From the NCBI GenBank assembly GCA_964569085.1, contig CAZMTA010000018.1, positions 20,435 to 84,434 of the forward strand: a stretch of DNA of 64,000 bases, read 5' to 3'. How positions within the stretch are numbered: the stretch's first letter is position 1; every line of letters begins with the position of its first letter. Below are positions 8,464 to 17,186 of this stretch, in pieces. The notes under the pieces were generated by a model, which did no database searches, was not told the origin of the DNA, and was given only the letters and a program-made list of their open reading frames with translations. Made by a program: the position numbers and the translations under genes. The DNA comes from JAJCZZ01 sp964569085 (GTDB lineage Bacteria > Gemmatimonadota > Gemmatimonadetes > Longimicrobiales > Gaopeijiaceae).

Positions 8464-8883
8464 ATGTCCACGACCAGCGAAGGCGCCCGCACCGGCATCG
8501 CCCACTTCTTCCTGAATGCCGCCCGCGTGGTGTTCGGGCTCATGTTCATGCAGCACGGGGCCCAGAAGCTCTTCGGCGTGCTGGGCAGGGAGCAGACGGT
8601 GGACTTCCTGAGCCAGCTCTGGTTCGCGGGGGTCATCGAGCTGTGGGGCGGCCTCCTCATCGTCGTCGGCCTCTTCACCCGTCCGGTGGCGTTCGTGGCC
8701 GCGGGCCTCATGGCCTGGGCCTACTTCCAGGTCCACGTCCCCCGGGGGTTCTTCCCCATCGAGAACGGCGGGGAGCCGGCGGTGCTCTTCTGCTTCTTCT
8801 TCCTCTTCCTGGCGGCCAACGGCGGGGGCGCCTTCAGCCTGGACGGGTTCTTCACCGCGAGGTCGAGGAACCGGACGGCCTGA
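8464..8883 (+). CDS. DoxX family membrane protein
   Basis: The 139-residue inner-membrane protein has four hydrophobic segments. It shows the DoxX signature RVVFGLMFMQHGAQKLFG in the first helix and the ELWGGLLIVVGLFTRP loop in the second. Members are linked to redox or sulfur metabolism and terminal oxidase function, but the role here is not shown. It is monocistronic, with a hairpin terminator downstream shared with the convergent hydrolase gene. Confidence 0.88.
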   Translation: MSTTSEGARTGIAHFFLNAARVVFGLMFMQHGAQKLFGVLGREQTVDFLSQLWFAGVIELWGGLLIVVGLFTRPVAFVAAGLMAWAYFQVHVPRGFFPIENGGEPAVLFCFFFLFLAANGGGAFSLDGFFTARSRNRTA

Positions 8884-8907
8884 GGCCCGGCCCCCCCGGA
8901 GACGCCA

Positions 8908-8943
8908 CGAGCCCCCCGACGGAATCGACCGTCGGGGGGCTCG
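8908..8943. terminator. 15-bp stem terminator between convergent genes
   Basis: Arms 8908-8922 and 8929-8943 are perfectly complementary around the loop aatcga. It lies between the DoxX stop and the dienelactone hydrolase stop and should serve both strands. Confidence 0.75.
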
Positions 8944-8972
8944 CGTGCTTCGGATGGGGCGCGTCGGGGGGC

Positions 8973-9890
8973 CTACATCCCCAGCGTCCGCCCCAGGTAC
9001 GCCTTCAGCCGCTGCCACGCGTCCAGCGCCGGCTCGGAGCGGAGCTCGGGGTCCTGGTCCACGTGGAGCCAGAAGCCGTGGTTCACGGCGTCGTAGATGT
9101 GGAGGTCGTTCTCGATGCCCGCCTCGTCCAGGGCCGCCTGGAAGGCCTCGACCTGCTCCGGCGACGGTCCGCGGTCCTCCCGGGCGAAGGTGCCGTAGAC
9201 CTCGTGGTCCATCCCGGCCAGGACCTCGGGGTCGTCCACGAGCCGCCCGTAGAAGATCCCGGTGGCCTCGTGCTCGGCGCCGTCGAGACCGAAGGAGAGG
9301 GCGATGCCGCCTCCGAAGCACCATCCCATGGCGCCGATGCGGCCGGTGACGTCGTCCCGCTGGCGCAGGTAGGCCACGGCGGCGTTCATGTTGGCCAGCA
9401 TCTTGGCCTGGTCGCCCTGGACCTCCTGGACCAGCGCCATGTTCTCGTCCGGGTTGGAGCCCGTGCGGCCCTCGTAGAGGTCGACGGCCAGCGTGACGTA
9501 CCCCTCGGCGGCCAGGTCGTCGGCGATCTGGCGCACCCGGTCCACCAGGCCGTTCCACTCGTGGACGATCACCAGCGCCGGGAAGGGGCCCGTGCCCTCG
9601 GGCACGGCCAGGTACCCGGTGGTGGCGTCGTCGCCGGGGAGGTAGTGGAGGTCCGAGCCCTGGAGCTCGCCGCCCTCGCCGACGATGGCGGGGGGGAGCT
9701 GGTCCTCGGCGGTGGGCTGGACGGCCACGCGCGCGTCGGGGTCGGCGGGCTGGACCGGGGCGGCCGCGGCGGGCTGGTCGGGGGCCGTGTCGGTCCCGGT
9801 GTCGTCCTCGGCCGGGCCGCAGGCCGACAGGGCCAGGACGGCCAGGGCCGGGAGGAGGAGGGTCGAGGTGGTGCGATGGCGTCGGTGCAT
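8973..9890 (-). CDS. dienelactone hydrolase family lipoprotein
   Basis: The 305-residue protein has a lipoprotein signal (lipobox LSACG) and a Thr/Pro/Ala-rich linker, followed by a dienelactone-hydrolase alpha/beta fold from about residue 75. Motifs: IVHEWNG (oxyanion region), GAMGWCFGGG (nucleophile Cys in GxCxG), and NHGFWL (catalytic His). The Cys nucleophile is typical of true dienelactone hydrolases, although a periplasmic lipid-anchored form may act on other esters. It lies downstream of the beta-propeller/CehA gene on the same strand with a 38-bp gap, probably as one operon. Confidence 0.88.
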   Translation of the reverse strand: MHRRHRTTSTLLLPALAVLALSACGPAEDDTGTDTAPDQPAAAAPVQPADPDARVAVQPTAEDQLPPAIVGEGGELQGSDLHYLPGDDATTGYLAVPEGTGPFPALVIVHEWNGLVDRVRQIADDLAAEGYVTLAVDLYEGRTGSNPDENMALVQEVQGDQAKMLANMNAAVAYLRQRDDVTGRIGAMGWCFGGGIALSFGLDGAEHEATGIFYGRLVDDPEVLAGMDHEVYGTFAREDRGPSPEQVEAFQAALDEAGIENDLHIYDAVNHGFWLHVDQDPELRSEPALDAWQRLKAYLGRTLGM

Positions 9891-9928
9891 GGGAGGGTGG
9901 GGTGGGAGGGTCGTTCGGGGGCGGCGCG

Positions 9929-12403
9929 TCACCGCCCCAGGATGCCGGTCAGCTCGGCCCGGGCCCGGGCGAAATGGGCCTCCAGGCGGGGGATGTCCGC
10001 GCCCGCATACCCGGCGCGGAGCCGTTCGGTCGCGCCGTCCAGGGCCGCCAGGAGCTCCTCCGCCGCGCGGCGCCGCGCCCCGGGCTCGGTGCTCCCCACC
10101 GCGCCGATCCAGACCGGCGCCGTGTGGGCGAAGGCGTAGGAGTCCATCCCGGGCCAGCCGGCGGTCTCGGGGCCCGTGATCCGCACCGCGATCCAGCCAC
10201 CCTCGGGGAGGTCGAGGCTGCCCGAGAGGTCCCAGCTCGTCCCGCCTCCGGCGAGGTCGTGGGTGGCCGCCGCCTCCCCGTTGACGAGGACGGTGGCGCG
10301 GGTCACGGGGACCGTGGCGTGGACGGCCAGGGTGTAGCGGGCCCGCCCGTCGGCCTCCACCACCCCGCCGGGTCGGGCGCCGTCCACGCGCAGGTCCACC
10401 AGCGGGCCGTTGGTCACGAAGCTTCGTCCCGCCGCCAGGCCGTCCATGTAGGCGCCGAAGGTCCGGTCGCCCCCGGTGTGGACGTAGGCCCGGGTGGTCC
10501 CCACGGCCATGGTGCGGAAGAAGTCGGTCATGACGTCGGTGCCCGCGGTGGGCGCCACCGGGCGCCCCAGGTTGAGGAAGCGGTACCACGCCTCCGCGGT
10601 CCCCCGCTCGTCGCTCCAGAGGCAGACCAGCTCGATGGCGTCCAGGTCGCCCAGCACGCCGTCGGCCACCAGCTCGGTGGGGAGCGAGGGCGCCGACGGG
10701 TCCTCGAACGGGGCGTTCCCCGACACCGGGTGCACGTACGTCGAGAGCCCGCCCTGGCCCCGGGCGAAGGCCGTGGCCTCCGCGTTGGGGCGGTCGTCCG
10801 TCCCGTAGACCCCGTACCCGGGGCCCCACACCCAGGGCCAGAAGAGGTCCTCGGTGCCCAGGAGGCCCATGTGGCCCAGGAAGTGGGAGCGGACCTCCTG
10901 CCCGAAGCGCACCAGGGGCGGTCCGCCCCCGTTGCTCCACCCCCAGAGCGCCTGGTCCCCGAACCGGTCGTGGAGGTTGGCCAGGACCGGCGTGGCCACG
11001 TCCAGGTCCTCGCCGGCCATCATGGGCTCGATGTCCTCGGGGTCGAGGCGGTACGGGCCGCCGTAGTTGAGGTGGAAGTGGTGGTCGCCCGAGAGCCAGC
11101 CGTCGGCCGCCGGGTCCCACGGCCCGTCCAGCTCCAGAGCGAGGTCGCCGGTGGCCCCGGCGTCCAATGGCGCCCGGCCCACCGCCGTGGTGGAGGCGAT
11201 CCCCCGGGTGGCCGTGACCCGCACCGCGCCGGGAGGAACCAGCAGCTCCGCCACGCCGTCGGAATAGAAGAACACGGTTCCATTCTGGCCGTCGAACCAC
11301 GCCTGGCGGTCGTCCGGGAAGAGGGGATGGCCGTCGGCCCCCACCGCGGCGATGCGGGCGGGGACGGGGCGGCCGTCGGCGTCGGTGGTGCGGATCCGGA
11401 GCCGGGCCGGGGCCTCCCGCCAGCTCCACGTGCGGACCTCCACCGGCCGGGCCGTCCCTCCGGCCGCGGGGATCCGCCACAGGCCCATCCGTTCGTCCCG
11501 GTCCGCCTCGGCGAAGAAGACCGTGGCGCCGTCCCCGCTCCACGCGGGGGCCAGCGGGAGGCGGTCGCCCGACTCGCCCACCAGGAGGATGGAGCCGCCG
11601 GGTCGGTCCACCGAGGCCAGCCGGAGCTCCCAGCCGTCTCCGTTGCCCCGGGGCGTCTGGTAGGCCACCCGCGAGCCGTCGGGAGACAGGGCCGGACGGA
11701 GCTGGGAGAGGATGGCGCCCTCGTGCAGTACGGTCTCCGCTCCGGTGGCCAGGTCACGGACCACGACCCGGTCGGGCCCGCCCCGCTTGGCCAGGTACAC
11801 CACCCGTTCCCCGTCGGGGTGGGGCTGGGGGCGGAGCTCGATGCTCGACGCGGTGGTGACCCGCGTCGCTTCGGCCCCGCCCGGCTCCAGGCGCCAGAGG
11901 TCCAGCGTCCCCGCCGTCGCCGAGGAGTACCAGAGGCTGCCGTCGGGGCCGAAGGCGGGGTCCAGGTCCAGCGCCGGCGTCTCCACCGCCGCGCGGGCCT
12001 CCCCGGTCCGGACGTCCAGCACCCACACGTCGGTGTCCCGCCCGTCGTCCCGCACGAAGGCCACGCGGTCCCCGTCGGGGGACCACGTCGGACGGGAGTC
12101 GAGCGGGGCGCCGTGGGTGAGCTGCGTGGCCTCGCCGGAGGCCAGGTCCAGCATCCAGAGCCAGCCCCGCGCCGCCACCACCACCCGCCCACCGTCGGGG
12201 TCGGGCGCGGCGTCCAGCGGTCCCGCGGCGGAGGTCGGCAGCTCGTAGCCCTCCAGGTAGACCTGGTGGCCGTACCCGTCGACCCGGGGGTAGCGGTTGG
12301 TCCACTGGGCCTCGAGCGGCCCGGGGGCCGCGGCCGAGGCGACGAGGAGGAGCGCGGCCAGGGCCGGGAGGACGCGGCGGAGGGGGAGGTCGGGAAGGCG
12401 CAT
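9929..12403 (-). CDS. secreted beta-propeller (TolB-like) + CehA/McbA-type metallohydrolase
   Basis: The 824-residue exported protein has a signal peptide ending near PLEAQW. The first roughly 330 residues carry WD40/TolB-like repeats (SRPTWSPDGDRVAFV, RPALSPDGSRVAYQ, APAWSGDGATVFF). The C-terminal part, from about residue 420, has a PHP/CehA-type metal site: SGDHHFHLNYGG, TYVHPVSG and AGTDVMTDF. CehA/McbA relatives are hydrolases, but the substrate here is unknown. Start ATG 12403 is the first one ahead of a signal peptide; the frame extends far upstream only as a shadow of the M20 gene. It is transcribed divergently from that gene. Confidence 0.85.
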   Translation of the reverse strand: MRLPDLPLRRVLPALAALLLVASAAAPGPLEAQWTNRYPRVDGYGHQVYLEGYELPTSAAGPLDAAPDPDGGRVVVAARGWLWMLDLASGEATQLTHGAPLDSRPTWSPDGDRVAFVRDDGRDTDVWVLDVRTGEARAAVETPALDLDPAFGPDGSLWYSSATAGTLDLWRLEPGGAEATRVTTASSIELRPQPHPDGERVVYLAKRGGPDRVVVRDLATGAETVLHEGAILSQLRPALSPDGSRVAYQTPRGNGDGWELRLASVDRPGGSILLVGESGDRLPLAPAWSGDGATVFFAEADRDERMGLWRIPAAGGTARPVEVRTWSWREAPARLRIRTTDADGRPVPARIAAVGADGHPLFPDDRQAWFDGQNGTVFFYSDGVAELLVPPGAVRVTATRGIASTTAVGRAPLDAGATGDLALELDGPWDPAADGWLSGDHHFHLNYGGPYRLDPEDIEPMMAGEDLDVATPVLANLHDRFGDQALWGWSNGGGPPLVRFGQEVRSHFLGHMGLLGTEDLFWPWVWGPGYGVYGTDDRPNAEATAFARGQGGLSTYVHPVSGNAPFEDPSAPSLPTELVADGVLGDLDAIELVCLWSDERGTAEAWYRFLNLGRPVAPTAGTDVMTDFFRTMAVGTTRAYVHTGGDRTFGAYMDGLAAGRSFVTNGPLVDLRVDGARPGGVVEADGRARYTLAVHATVPVTRATVLVNGEAAATHDLAGGGTSWDLSGSLDLPEGGWIAVRITGPETAGWPGMDSYAFAHTAPVWIGAVGSTEPGARRRAAEELLAALDGATERLRAGYAGADIPRLEAHFARARAELTGILGR

Positions 12404-12511
12404 GCGAGGCCGGAGCGGAGGAAGACGGGGCCGGATGGCGGGGGAATAGTGGCTCGGGCCGAAGGCGGGGGGCAAACGGACCCGGCCTTGGCCTCGTGGC
12501 CGTGGTCGCCG

Positions 12512-12518
12512 CATCTTG
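12512..12518 (+). promoter_or_regulatory. possible promoter element CATCTTG
   Basis: This (T/C)AnnTTG motif lies 26 nt before the ATG of the secreted M20 gene, in the divergent gap 12404-12544. It is the same form as 62662-62668 and, on the minus strand, 28754-28760. Confidence 0.3.
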
Positions 12519-12544
12519 GCCCTTCCCTTCACCGGAGATCCCGC

Positions 12545-13975
12545 ATGTCCCACACCCGAGCCCGAGCCCGCCGCAGGGTCCCGACCGTCCTCGCCTCGCT
12601 GCTCCTGGCCCTGACGGCCCTTCCGGGCCCCGGCCGGGCCCAGGAGGTGGATCTTGCCTCCCTCCAGGACGAGGCGGTGGAGTGGCTCCGGGGCTACCTC
12701 CGCGTCAACACGGTGAATCCCCCGGGCAACGAGATCGCCGGGGCGCGCTACCTGGCCGCCATCCTCGAGGCGGAGGGGATCCCCTTCGAGATCGCCGAGT
12801 CGGCGGAGGGACGGGGGAACGTCTGGGCGCGCCTGGACGGAGGCGACGAGCCCGCCCTCCTCCTGCTGCACCACATCGACGTCGTCCCCGCCGACCCGCG
12901 GTACTGGGACGTGGACCCCCTCTCCGCCGAGGTGGTGGACGGGCTGATCTACGGGCGGGGCGCGCTGGACACGAAGACGCTGGGCATCCTCCAGCTCGCG
13001 GCCTTCGTCGCGCTCCACCGCTCGGGCGTGGAGCTCGACCGGGACGTCGTCTACATGGCCACGGCGGACGAGGAGGCCGGGGGCTTCTTCGGCGCCGGGT
13101 GGCTGGTCGAGGAGCGGCCCGAGCTCTTCCGGGACGTGGGCTTCCTGCTCAACGAGGGCGGGGGCGGCCAGATGGTGGACGGGAACGCGGCCTACGGGGT
13201 GGAGGTCACCCAGAAGGTGCCGTACTGGCTCCGCCTCACCACCGCCGGGGAGCCCGGGCACGGCTCCCGCCCCGCCGTGTCCTCGGCGGCCACGGAGATG
13301 GTCGCGGCGCTGGAGCGCCTCCGGGAGCACGCCTTCGACGCGCGGGTGATCCCGTCGGTGGACGCCATGTTCCGGGGGATCGCGCCCCGTCATCCCGAGC
13401 CGTGGCGCACCCGCTTCCGGGACCTGGGGGCCGCCCTCCGGGAGCCGGGCTTCCTCCGCGCGCTCCAGGAGTACGATCCGGGGCTGCACGCCCTCACCCG
13501 GAACACCTGCTCCATCACCCGCTTCGAGGGGAGCGGGAAGATCAACGTGGTCCCCACCGAGGTCTGGGCCGAGATCGACTGCCGGCTCCTCCCGGACCAG
13601 GACCCCGACGCCTGGCTCGCCGAGCTGGGCGAGGTGCTGGGGGACGACGTCGAGATCGAGGTCCTCATGGGCTTCACGCCGGCCGTCTCCCCCACGGACA
13701 CGGAGCTGTACCGCACGCTGGAGGAGGTCACGAAGGAGGCCTTCCCCGACGCGTCGTTCGTGCCCCAGGTCCAGGGCGGCTTCACCGACTCCCACTTCTT
13801 CCGGGACCTGGGGATCGTGAGCTACGGGTACTCCCCCACGGCCCCGCCCCAGGGGGACGCGGGCGGCGTGCACGGCAACAACGAGCGGATCTCCGTGGAG
13901 AACGTGCGACGCGGGACCGCCATGATGCTGGAGATCCTGGAGCGCTTCGTGGCGGCGCGGCCGATCTCGGAGTAG
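12545..13975 (+). CDS. secreted M20 family metallopeptidase
   Basis: The 476-residue zinc peptidase starts with a basic stretch and a signal peptide ending near PGRAQE, so it is periplasmic or secreted. Motifs: LLLLHHIDVVP (the usual HxD site as HID), GRGALDTKTLG (bridging Asp), and TADEEAGGFFGA (Glu-Glu). GEPGHGSRP marks the lid domain, and the C-terminal GVHGNNERI carries the last metal His. It has the usual M20 length of about 450. Likely role: trimming peptides or acyl-amino acids outside the cytoplasm. The next gene follows after 86 bp. Confidence 0.9.
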   Translation: MSHTRARARRRVPTVLASLLLALTALPGPGRAQEVDLASLQDEAVEWLRGYLRVNTVNPPGNEIAGARYLAAILEAEGIPFEIAESAEGRGNVWARLDGGDEPALLLLHHIDVVPADPRYWDVDPLSAEVVDGLIYGRGALDTKTLGILQLAAFVALHRSGVELDRDVVYMATADEEAGGFFGAGWLVEERPELFRDVGFLLNEGGGGQMVDGNAAYGVEVTQKVPYWLRLTTAGEPGHGSRPAVSSAATEMVAALERLREHAFDARVIPSVDAMFRGIAPRHPEPWRTRFRDLGAALREPGFLRALQEYDPGLHALTRNTCSITRFEGSGKINVVPTEVWAEIDCRLLPDQDPDAWLAELGEVLGDDVEIEVLMGFTPAVSPTDTELYRTLEEVTKEAFPDASFVPQVQGGFTDSHFFRDLGIVSYGYSPTAPPQGDAGGVHGNNERISVENVRRGTAMMLEILERFVAARPISE

Positions 13976-14061
13976 CGGCGTCCGAGGCCGCGCGGCGTCG
14001 GTCGCCCGCGTCCCGGACCGCGGCTCAGAACATCATTCTTGAAAGTGCGAGGAACCCTTAC

Positions 14062-14394
14062 ATGACGGAAACGAAGAAGCGCATCGACGTGTGGTCCACG
14101 GAGCCCCGGGAGGTGGTCCCCGGTTACCGGGCCCGCTTCATCCACACGGAGCACACCACCCACGCCTACTGGGAGATCGACCCGGACATCCCTCTCCCGG
14201 AGCACGCCCATCCCCACGAGCAGATCGTGAACATGCTGGAGGGGACCTTCGCGCTCACCGTGGACGGGGTGGAGCACGAGCTCTCCGCGGGCGACTGCCT
14301 GGTGATCCCCGGGAACGTCCCCCACTCCGGCGTGGCCCGCACCCCGTGCCGGATCCTGGACGTCTTCAGCCCGGTGCGCGAGGAGTACCGGTGA
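14062..14394 (+). CDS. cupin domain protein
   Basis: The 110-residue single-domain cupin has the two conserved blocks: G...PEHAHPHEQIVNMLEG (His-x-His with Glu, the metal site) and GDCLVIPGNVPHSG (second His). ATG 14062 is preceded by cgaggaa. It is cytosolic. Small cupins of this type bind metal ions and act as sugar or sulfur-compound enzymes or sensors; nothing here decides which. Its stop overlaps the GTG of the DUF1028 gene by 4 bp. Confidence 0.88.
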   Translation: MTETKKRIDVWSTEPREVVPGYRARFIHTEHTTHAYWEIDPDIPLPEHAHPHEQIVNMLEGTFALTVDGVEHELSAGDCLVIPGNVPHSGVARTPCRILDVFSPVREEYR

Positions 14395-15245
14395 GACGGG
14401 CGGAAACCGTGGTCGGACGGGGCTTGTCGGTGGTCGCGATTAGTCTGCGCTTCCCTCCCGTGGGAGCGGTCGCGCTCCTTCTGGCGGCGGCGCTGACGGT
14501 CGGACCTCGGGCGGTGCCCGCCGCCGCCCAGGAGGTGGCCGGGGAGGAAGGAGTCCAGCCCCCGTGGCCGCCCGTGGCCACCTTCTCCATCGTGGGCTTC
14601 GATCCCGCCACCGGCGAGGTCGGGGTGGCGGTCCAGTCCCGGGTCTTCTCCGTGGGGAACGGGGTGATCTGGGGGAAGGCGGGCGTGGGGGTCGTGGCGA
14701 CCCAGGCCGTGGTGGACGTGAGCTACGGACCCCGGGGCCTCGAGCTCCTCGAAGACGGGCTCTCTCCGGCGGAGGTCGTGGCGCGTCTCCTGGACGAGGA
14801 CCCCGACACGCTGCCCGAGAGCTGGCCCGAGGCGGGACGGCAGTTCTCGGTCATGGACGCCCGGGGGAACGTGGCCACCCACACCGGCCCGGAAGCCTCG
14901 GAGTGGGCCGGCCACCGGGTGGCGGAGCACGTCTCGGCCCAGGGCAACATCCTGGCCGGCCCCGAGGTCGTGGACGGAATGGTGGAGGCCTTCCAGCGGA
15001 CGGAGGGACACCTCTCCCTGCGGCTCATGGCGGCGCTGGACGCCGGCCAGGCCGCCGGCGGCGACCGCCGGGGCATGCAGTCGGCCGCCATGCTCATCGT
15101 GAAGGAGGACGGCGGCGTCTGGCTCAACAACGACGTGGTGCTCCGGCTCCAGGTGGACGACGCGGAGGACCCCCTGGCCGAGCTCCGGCGCCTGGTGGAG
15201 ATCGAGGCGGAGCGCATCGAGCGGCGGCGGAGCCGACGGCGGTAG
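14391..15245 (+). CDS. DUF1028 family secreted protein
   Basis: The 284-residue protein with GTG overlapping the cupin stop has a long n-region and a hydrophobic signal (VALLLAAALTV) cleaved near VPAAAQE. The DUF1028 body follows: TFSIVGFDPATGEVGVAVQS, then VGVVATQAVVDVSYGPRG and GNILAG. The family is predicted to have an Ntn-hydrolase fold and is sometimes linked to peptidase or exported enzyme clusters. The C-terminus is Arg-rich (RRRSRRR). Which of several in-frame GTG codons is the start is uncertain. Confidence 0.8.
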   Translation: MRRAETVVGRGLSVVAISLRFPPVGAVALLLAAALTVGPRAVPAAAQEVAGEEGVQPPWPPVATFSIVGFDPATGEVGVAVQSRVFSVGNGVIWGKAGVGVVATQAVVDVSYGPRGLELLEDGLSPAEVVARLLDEDPDTLPESWPEAGRQFSVMDARGNVATHTGPEASEWAGHRVAEHVSAQGNILAGPEVVDGMVEAFQRTEGHLSLRLMAALDAGQAAGGDRRGMQSAAMLIVKEDGGVWLNNDVVLRLQVDDAEDPLAELRRLVEIEAERIERRRSRRR

Positions 15246-15279
15246 GCGAGCCGGCCCCGCGCACCCGCCCGACGCACGA

Positions 15280-15312
15280 AGGCCCCGCCTCCCGTCCAGG
15301 GAAGCGGGGCCT
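15280..15312. terminator. hairpin between convergent genes
   Basis: aggccccgc (15280-15288) pairs with gcggggcct (15304-15312), extended inward by four more pairs after one mismatch. It separates DUF1028 from the bacilliredoxin gene. Confidence 0.6.
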
Positions 15313-15372
15313 CGGCGTTCGCTCGGACGCGGAGGGACGGCCCCTCGCGGGCGTCCGCGTCCAGGCCCTCGC

Positions 15373-15789
15373 CTAGCAGTGCTCGGCGTAGGCCGCCTTG
15401 AGGTCCTGCGCGATGTCCTCGGGGTGGCGCCCCTCGATCTGGTGGCGCTCCATGAAGTAGACCAGCTCGCCGTCGTTGAAGAGGGCCACGGAGGGCGAGG
15501 AGGGCGGGTAGCCGGTGATGAGCTCCCGGGCGCGCTCGGTGGCCTCCAGGTCCTGGCCGGCGAAGACCGTGGTGAGGACCTCCGGCTTCTTCTCCCCCTG
15601 GAGGGAGAGGTAGACGCCGGGGCGCATCATCCCGGCGGCGCAGCCGCACACCGAGTTCACCACCAGCAGGGTGGGACGCTTCTCGCCGTCCAGGACGGCG
15701 TCCACGTGGTCGGGGGTGCGGAGCTCGGTAAAGCCGATCTTGACCAGGTCTTCCCGCATGGGGGCGACCATCATCTCGGGGTAGGGCAT
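15373..15789 (-). CDS. BrxA/BrxB-type bacilliredoxin (YphP/YqiW family)
   Basis: The 138-residue thioredoxin-fold protein begins MPYPEMMVAPMREDL and has the defining CGC motif (NSVCGCAAG), both characteristic of the bacilliredoxin family. Such proteins remove bacillithiol from S-bacillithiolated proteins, or act as disulfide isomerases where that thiol is absent. Length matches the Bacillus proteins (about 140). A YfiT-like protein and a peroxiredoxin lie 9 kb away. Whether this organism makes bacillithiol cannot be seen here. Confidence 0.9.
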   Translation of the reverse strand: MPYPEMMVAPMREDLVKIGFTELRTPDHVDAVLDGEKRPTLLVVNSVCGCAAGMMRPGVYLSLQGEKKPEVLTTVFAGQDLEATERARELITGYPPSSPSVALFNDGELVYFMERHQIEGRHPEDIAQDLKAAYAEHC

Positions 15790-15970
15790 GCGTTTCTCCT
15801 TCGTCCTTCGTCGGGCAGCGCCGGTGCCGGGGAGCCCCCCGGGAGCCGGCCGCGTGTGGGGCGGGTCGGGAGTCTACCCCCGGGCCCTCCCGGTGTTCGC
15901 CCGGCGTCCACGCCCCGCCCCGGAGGACGGCGTTGCCCTGGACCGGAGCAGCCACGAAGTTTCCACCGCC

Positions 15971-16453
15971 ATGGCCAAGACCACCGAGATCGTCCGTCTG
16001 CGCGTCAACGGGGACCGCCACGAAGTGGGGGTCCCGACGCATTACACCCTCCTGGAGACGCTGCGCTACGTGCTGGGCCTGACCGGGTCCAAGCAGGGGT
16101 GCGACAAGGGGGACTGCGGCGCGTGCACGGTGATCGTGGACGGCATGCCCACCCTGTCGTGCATCACGCCGGTCTGGGAGGCCGAGGGGCGGGAGGTCAC
16201 CACCGTGGAGGGCCTGGCCACCGCGGAGGCGGCCCACCCCCTCCAGGACGAGTTCGACCTGAACGGCGCGGCCCAGTGCGGCTTCTGCACGCCGGGCATC
16301 CTCTGCTCCGCGGCCGCGCTCCTGGAGCGGAACCCCGCCGCCGACCGGGACGAGATCCGCCAGGCGCTGGCCGGCAACCTCTGCCGGTGCACGGGCTACA
16401 CGAAGATCTACGACGCCGTGGAAGCGGCGGGACGGCGGCTCCGGGAGGAGTAG
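15971..16453 (+). CDS. molybdenum hydroxylase 2Fe-2S subunit (4-hydroxybenzoyl-CoA reductase gamma-like)
   Basis: The 160-residue electron-transfer subunit of a xanthine-dehydrogenase-family enzyme has two 2Fe-2S clusters: plant-type CDKGDCGACTV with a distal Cys (LSC), and the helical cluster CGFCTPG with CRCTGY. ATG 15971 (MAKTTEIV) starts the ferredoxin fold; the 5' extension of the frame is a proline-rich shadow. The Mo subunit (18631) and FAD subunit (22180) are on the same strand in the small-large-FAD order, but unrelated genes lie between. Because of the FAD subunit's insert, I infer a hydroxybenzoyl-CoA-reductase-like enzyme. Confidence 0.9.
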   Translation: MAKTTEIVRLRVNGDRHEVGVPTHYTLLETLRYVLGLTGSKQGCDKGDCGACTVIVDGMPTLSCITPVWEAEGREVTTVEGLATAEAAHPLQDEFDLNGAAQCGFCTPGILCSAAALLERNPAADRDEIRQALAGNLCRCTGYTKIYDAVEAAGRRLREE

Positions 16454-16462
16454 GCTCCCCCC

Positions 16463-16990
16463 TCAGCGGCGCTCCTCCACCAGCCAGACCACCGGCCCGC
16501 CCCGCCCCCACGGGTGGGTGCCCGCCCGGATCCGCCCGCGCGGCCCCTCCAGGCGGACGCTCCGACCGAGGAGCGCCGGGAGGACCGCGTGGCGCTCCTC
16601 CACCCGCCAGCCCCGGGCCGTCAGGTCGTCCACGGTGGCCGTCAGGGCCTCGTCCGCCTCGGCGCGGGACCAGGGCCCGGGCCACCGGAGGCTGGTGCGG
16701 CCGGCCGCGGCGCTCTCGGTGACCCAGCACGTCCGCTCCGGAAGGGACGGCAGCCCCGCCGGATGACGGGGGTCGCGGTCGGGCCGGGCCTCCAGACGGC
16801 GGAGCACGGAGGAGCCCGAGGCGGAGCGGAATCGGGCGCCCCCGCCGTCCAGCCCCTCCACCCGGACCGGCTCCCCCAGGGGCGGCCGCACCACCCGCGT
16901 GGCCCCCGGGCCGCCGGCGGCGTGGCGCCACGCGCCCTCGAGCGAGATGAGGAAGGGTCGGAGCAGCCGGTCCAGCAGGGCGCCGATCAT
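16463..16990 (-). CDS. hypothetical protein
   Basis: The 175-residue cytosolic protein starts at ATG 16990 behind a good GGAGG. It begins with a short hydrophobic/amphipathic part (MIGALLDRLLRPFLISLEG) and is rich in Arg and Gly. It has no known motif. The end (GRGGPVVWLVEERR) looks like a beta-hairpin. It lies antisense between the 2Fe-2S subunit and the serpin, only 9 bp from the former's stop. Unrecognised. Confidence 0.65.
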   Translation of the reverse strand: MIGALLDRLLRPFLISLEGAWRHAAGGPGATRVVRPPLGEPVRVEGLDGGGARFRSASGSSVLRRLEARPDRDPRHPAGLPSLPERTCWVTESAAAGRTSLRWPGPWSRAEADEALTATVDDLTARGWRVEERHAVLPALLGRSVRLEGPRGRIRAGTHPWGRGGPVVWLVEERR

Positions 16991-17186
16991 GGGGTCCTCC
17001 GGGAGGAGTGTGGGCTCGCCCCTCCTACGGGCCCCGGCGCCGCCTTCTTCGCGGGCGCCCGGGGGCCGCCGCCCGTCACACCCGCCCCCGTCCGTTCGTA
17101 GTCCCCATGCGAAGGGAGAGGTCGGGCGGGAGCCGGAGCCCCGCCGGCCTTTCCGGAGGAGCGGACACGGACGAGAGGTGGGACCG

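Noticed and set aside
15788..15970. N-terminal extension of the 2Fe-2S subunit from ATG 15788
   Set aside because: The extension is Pro/Arg/Gly-rich shadow sequence. The ferredoxin fold starts at MAKTTEIV (15971).
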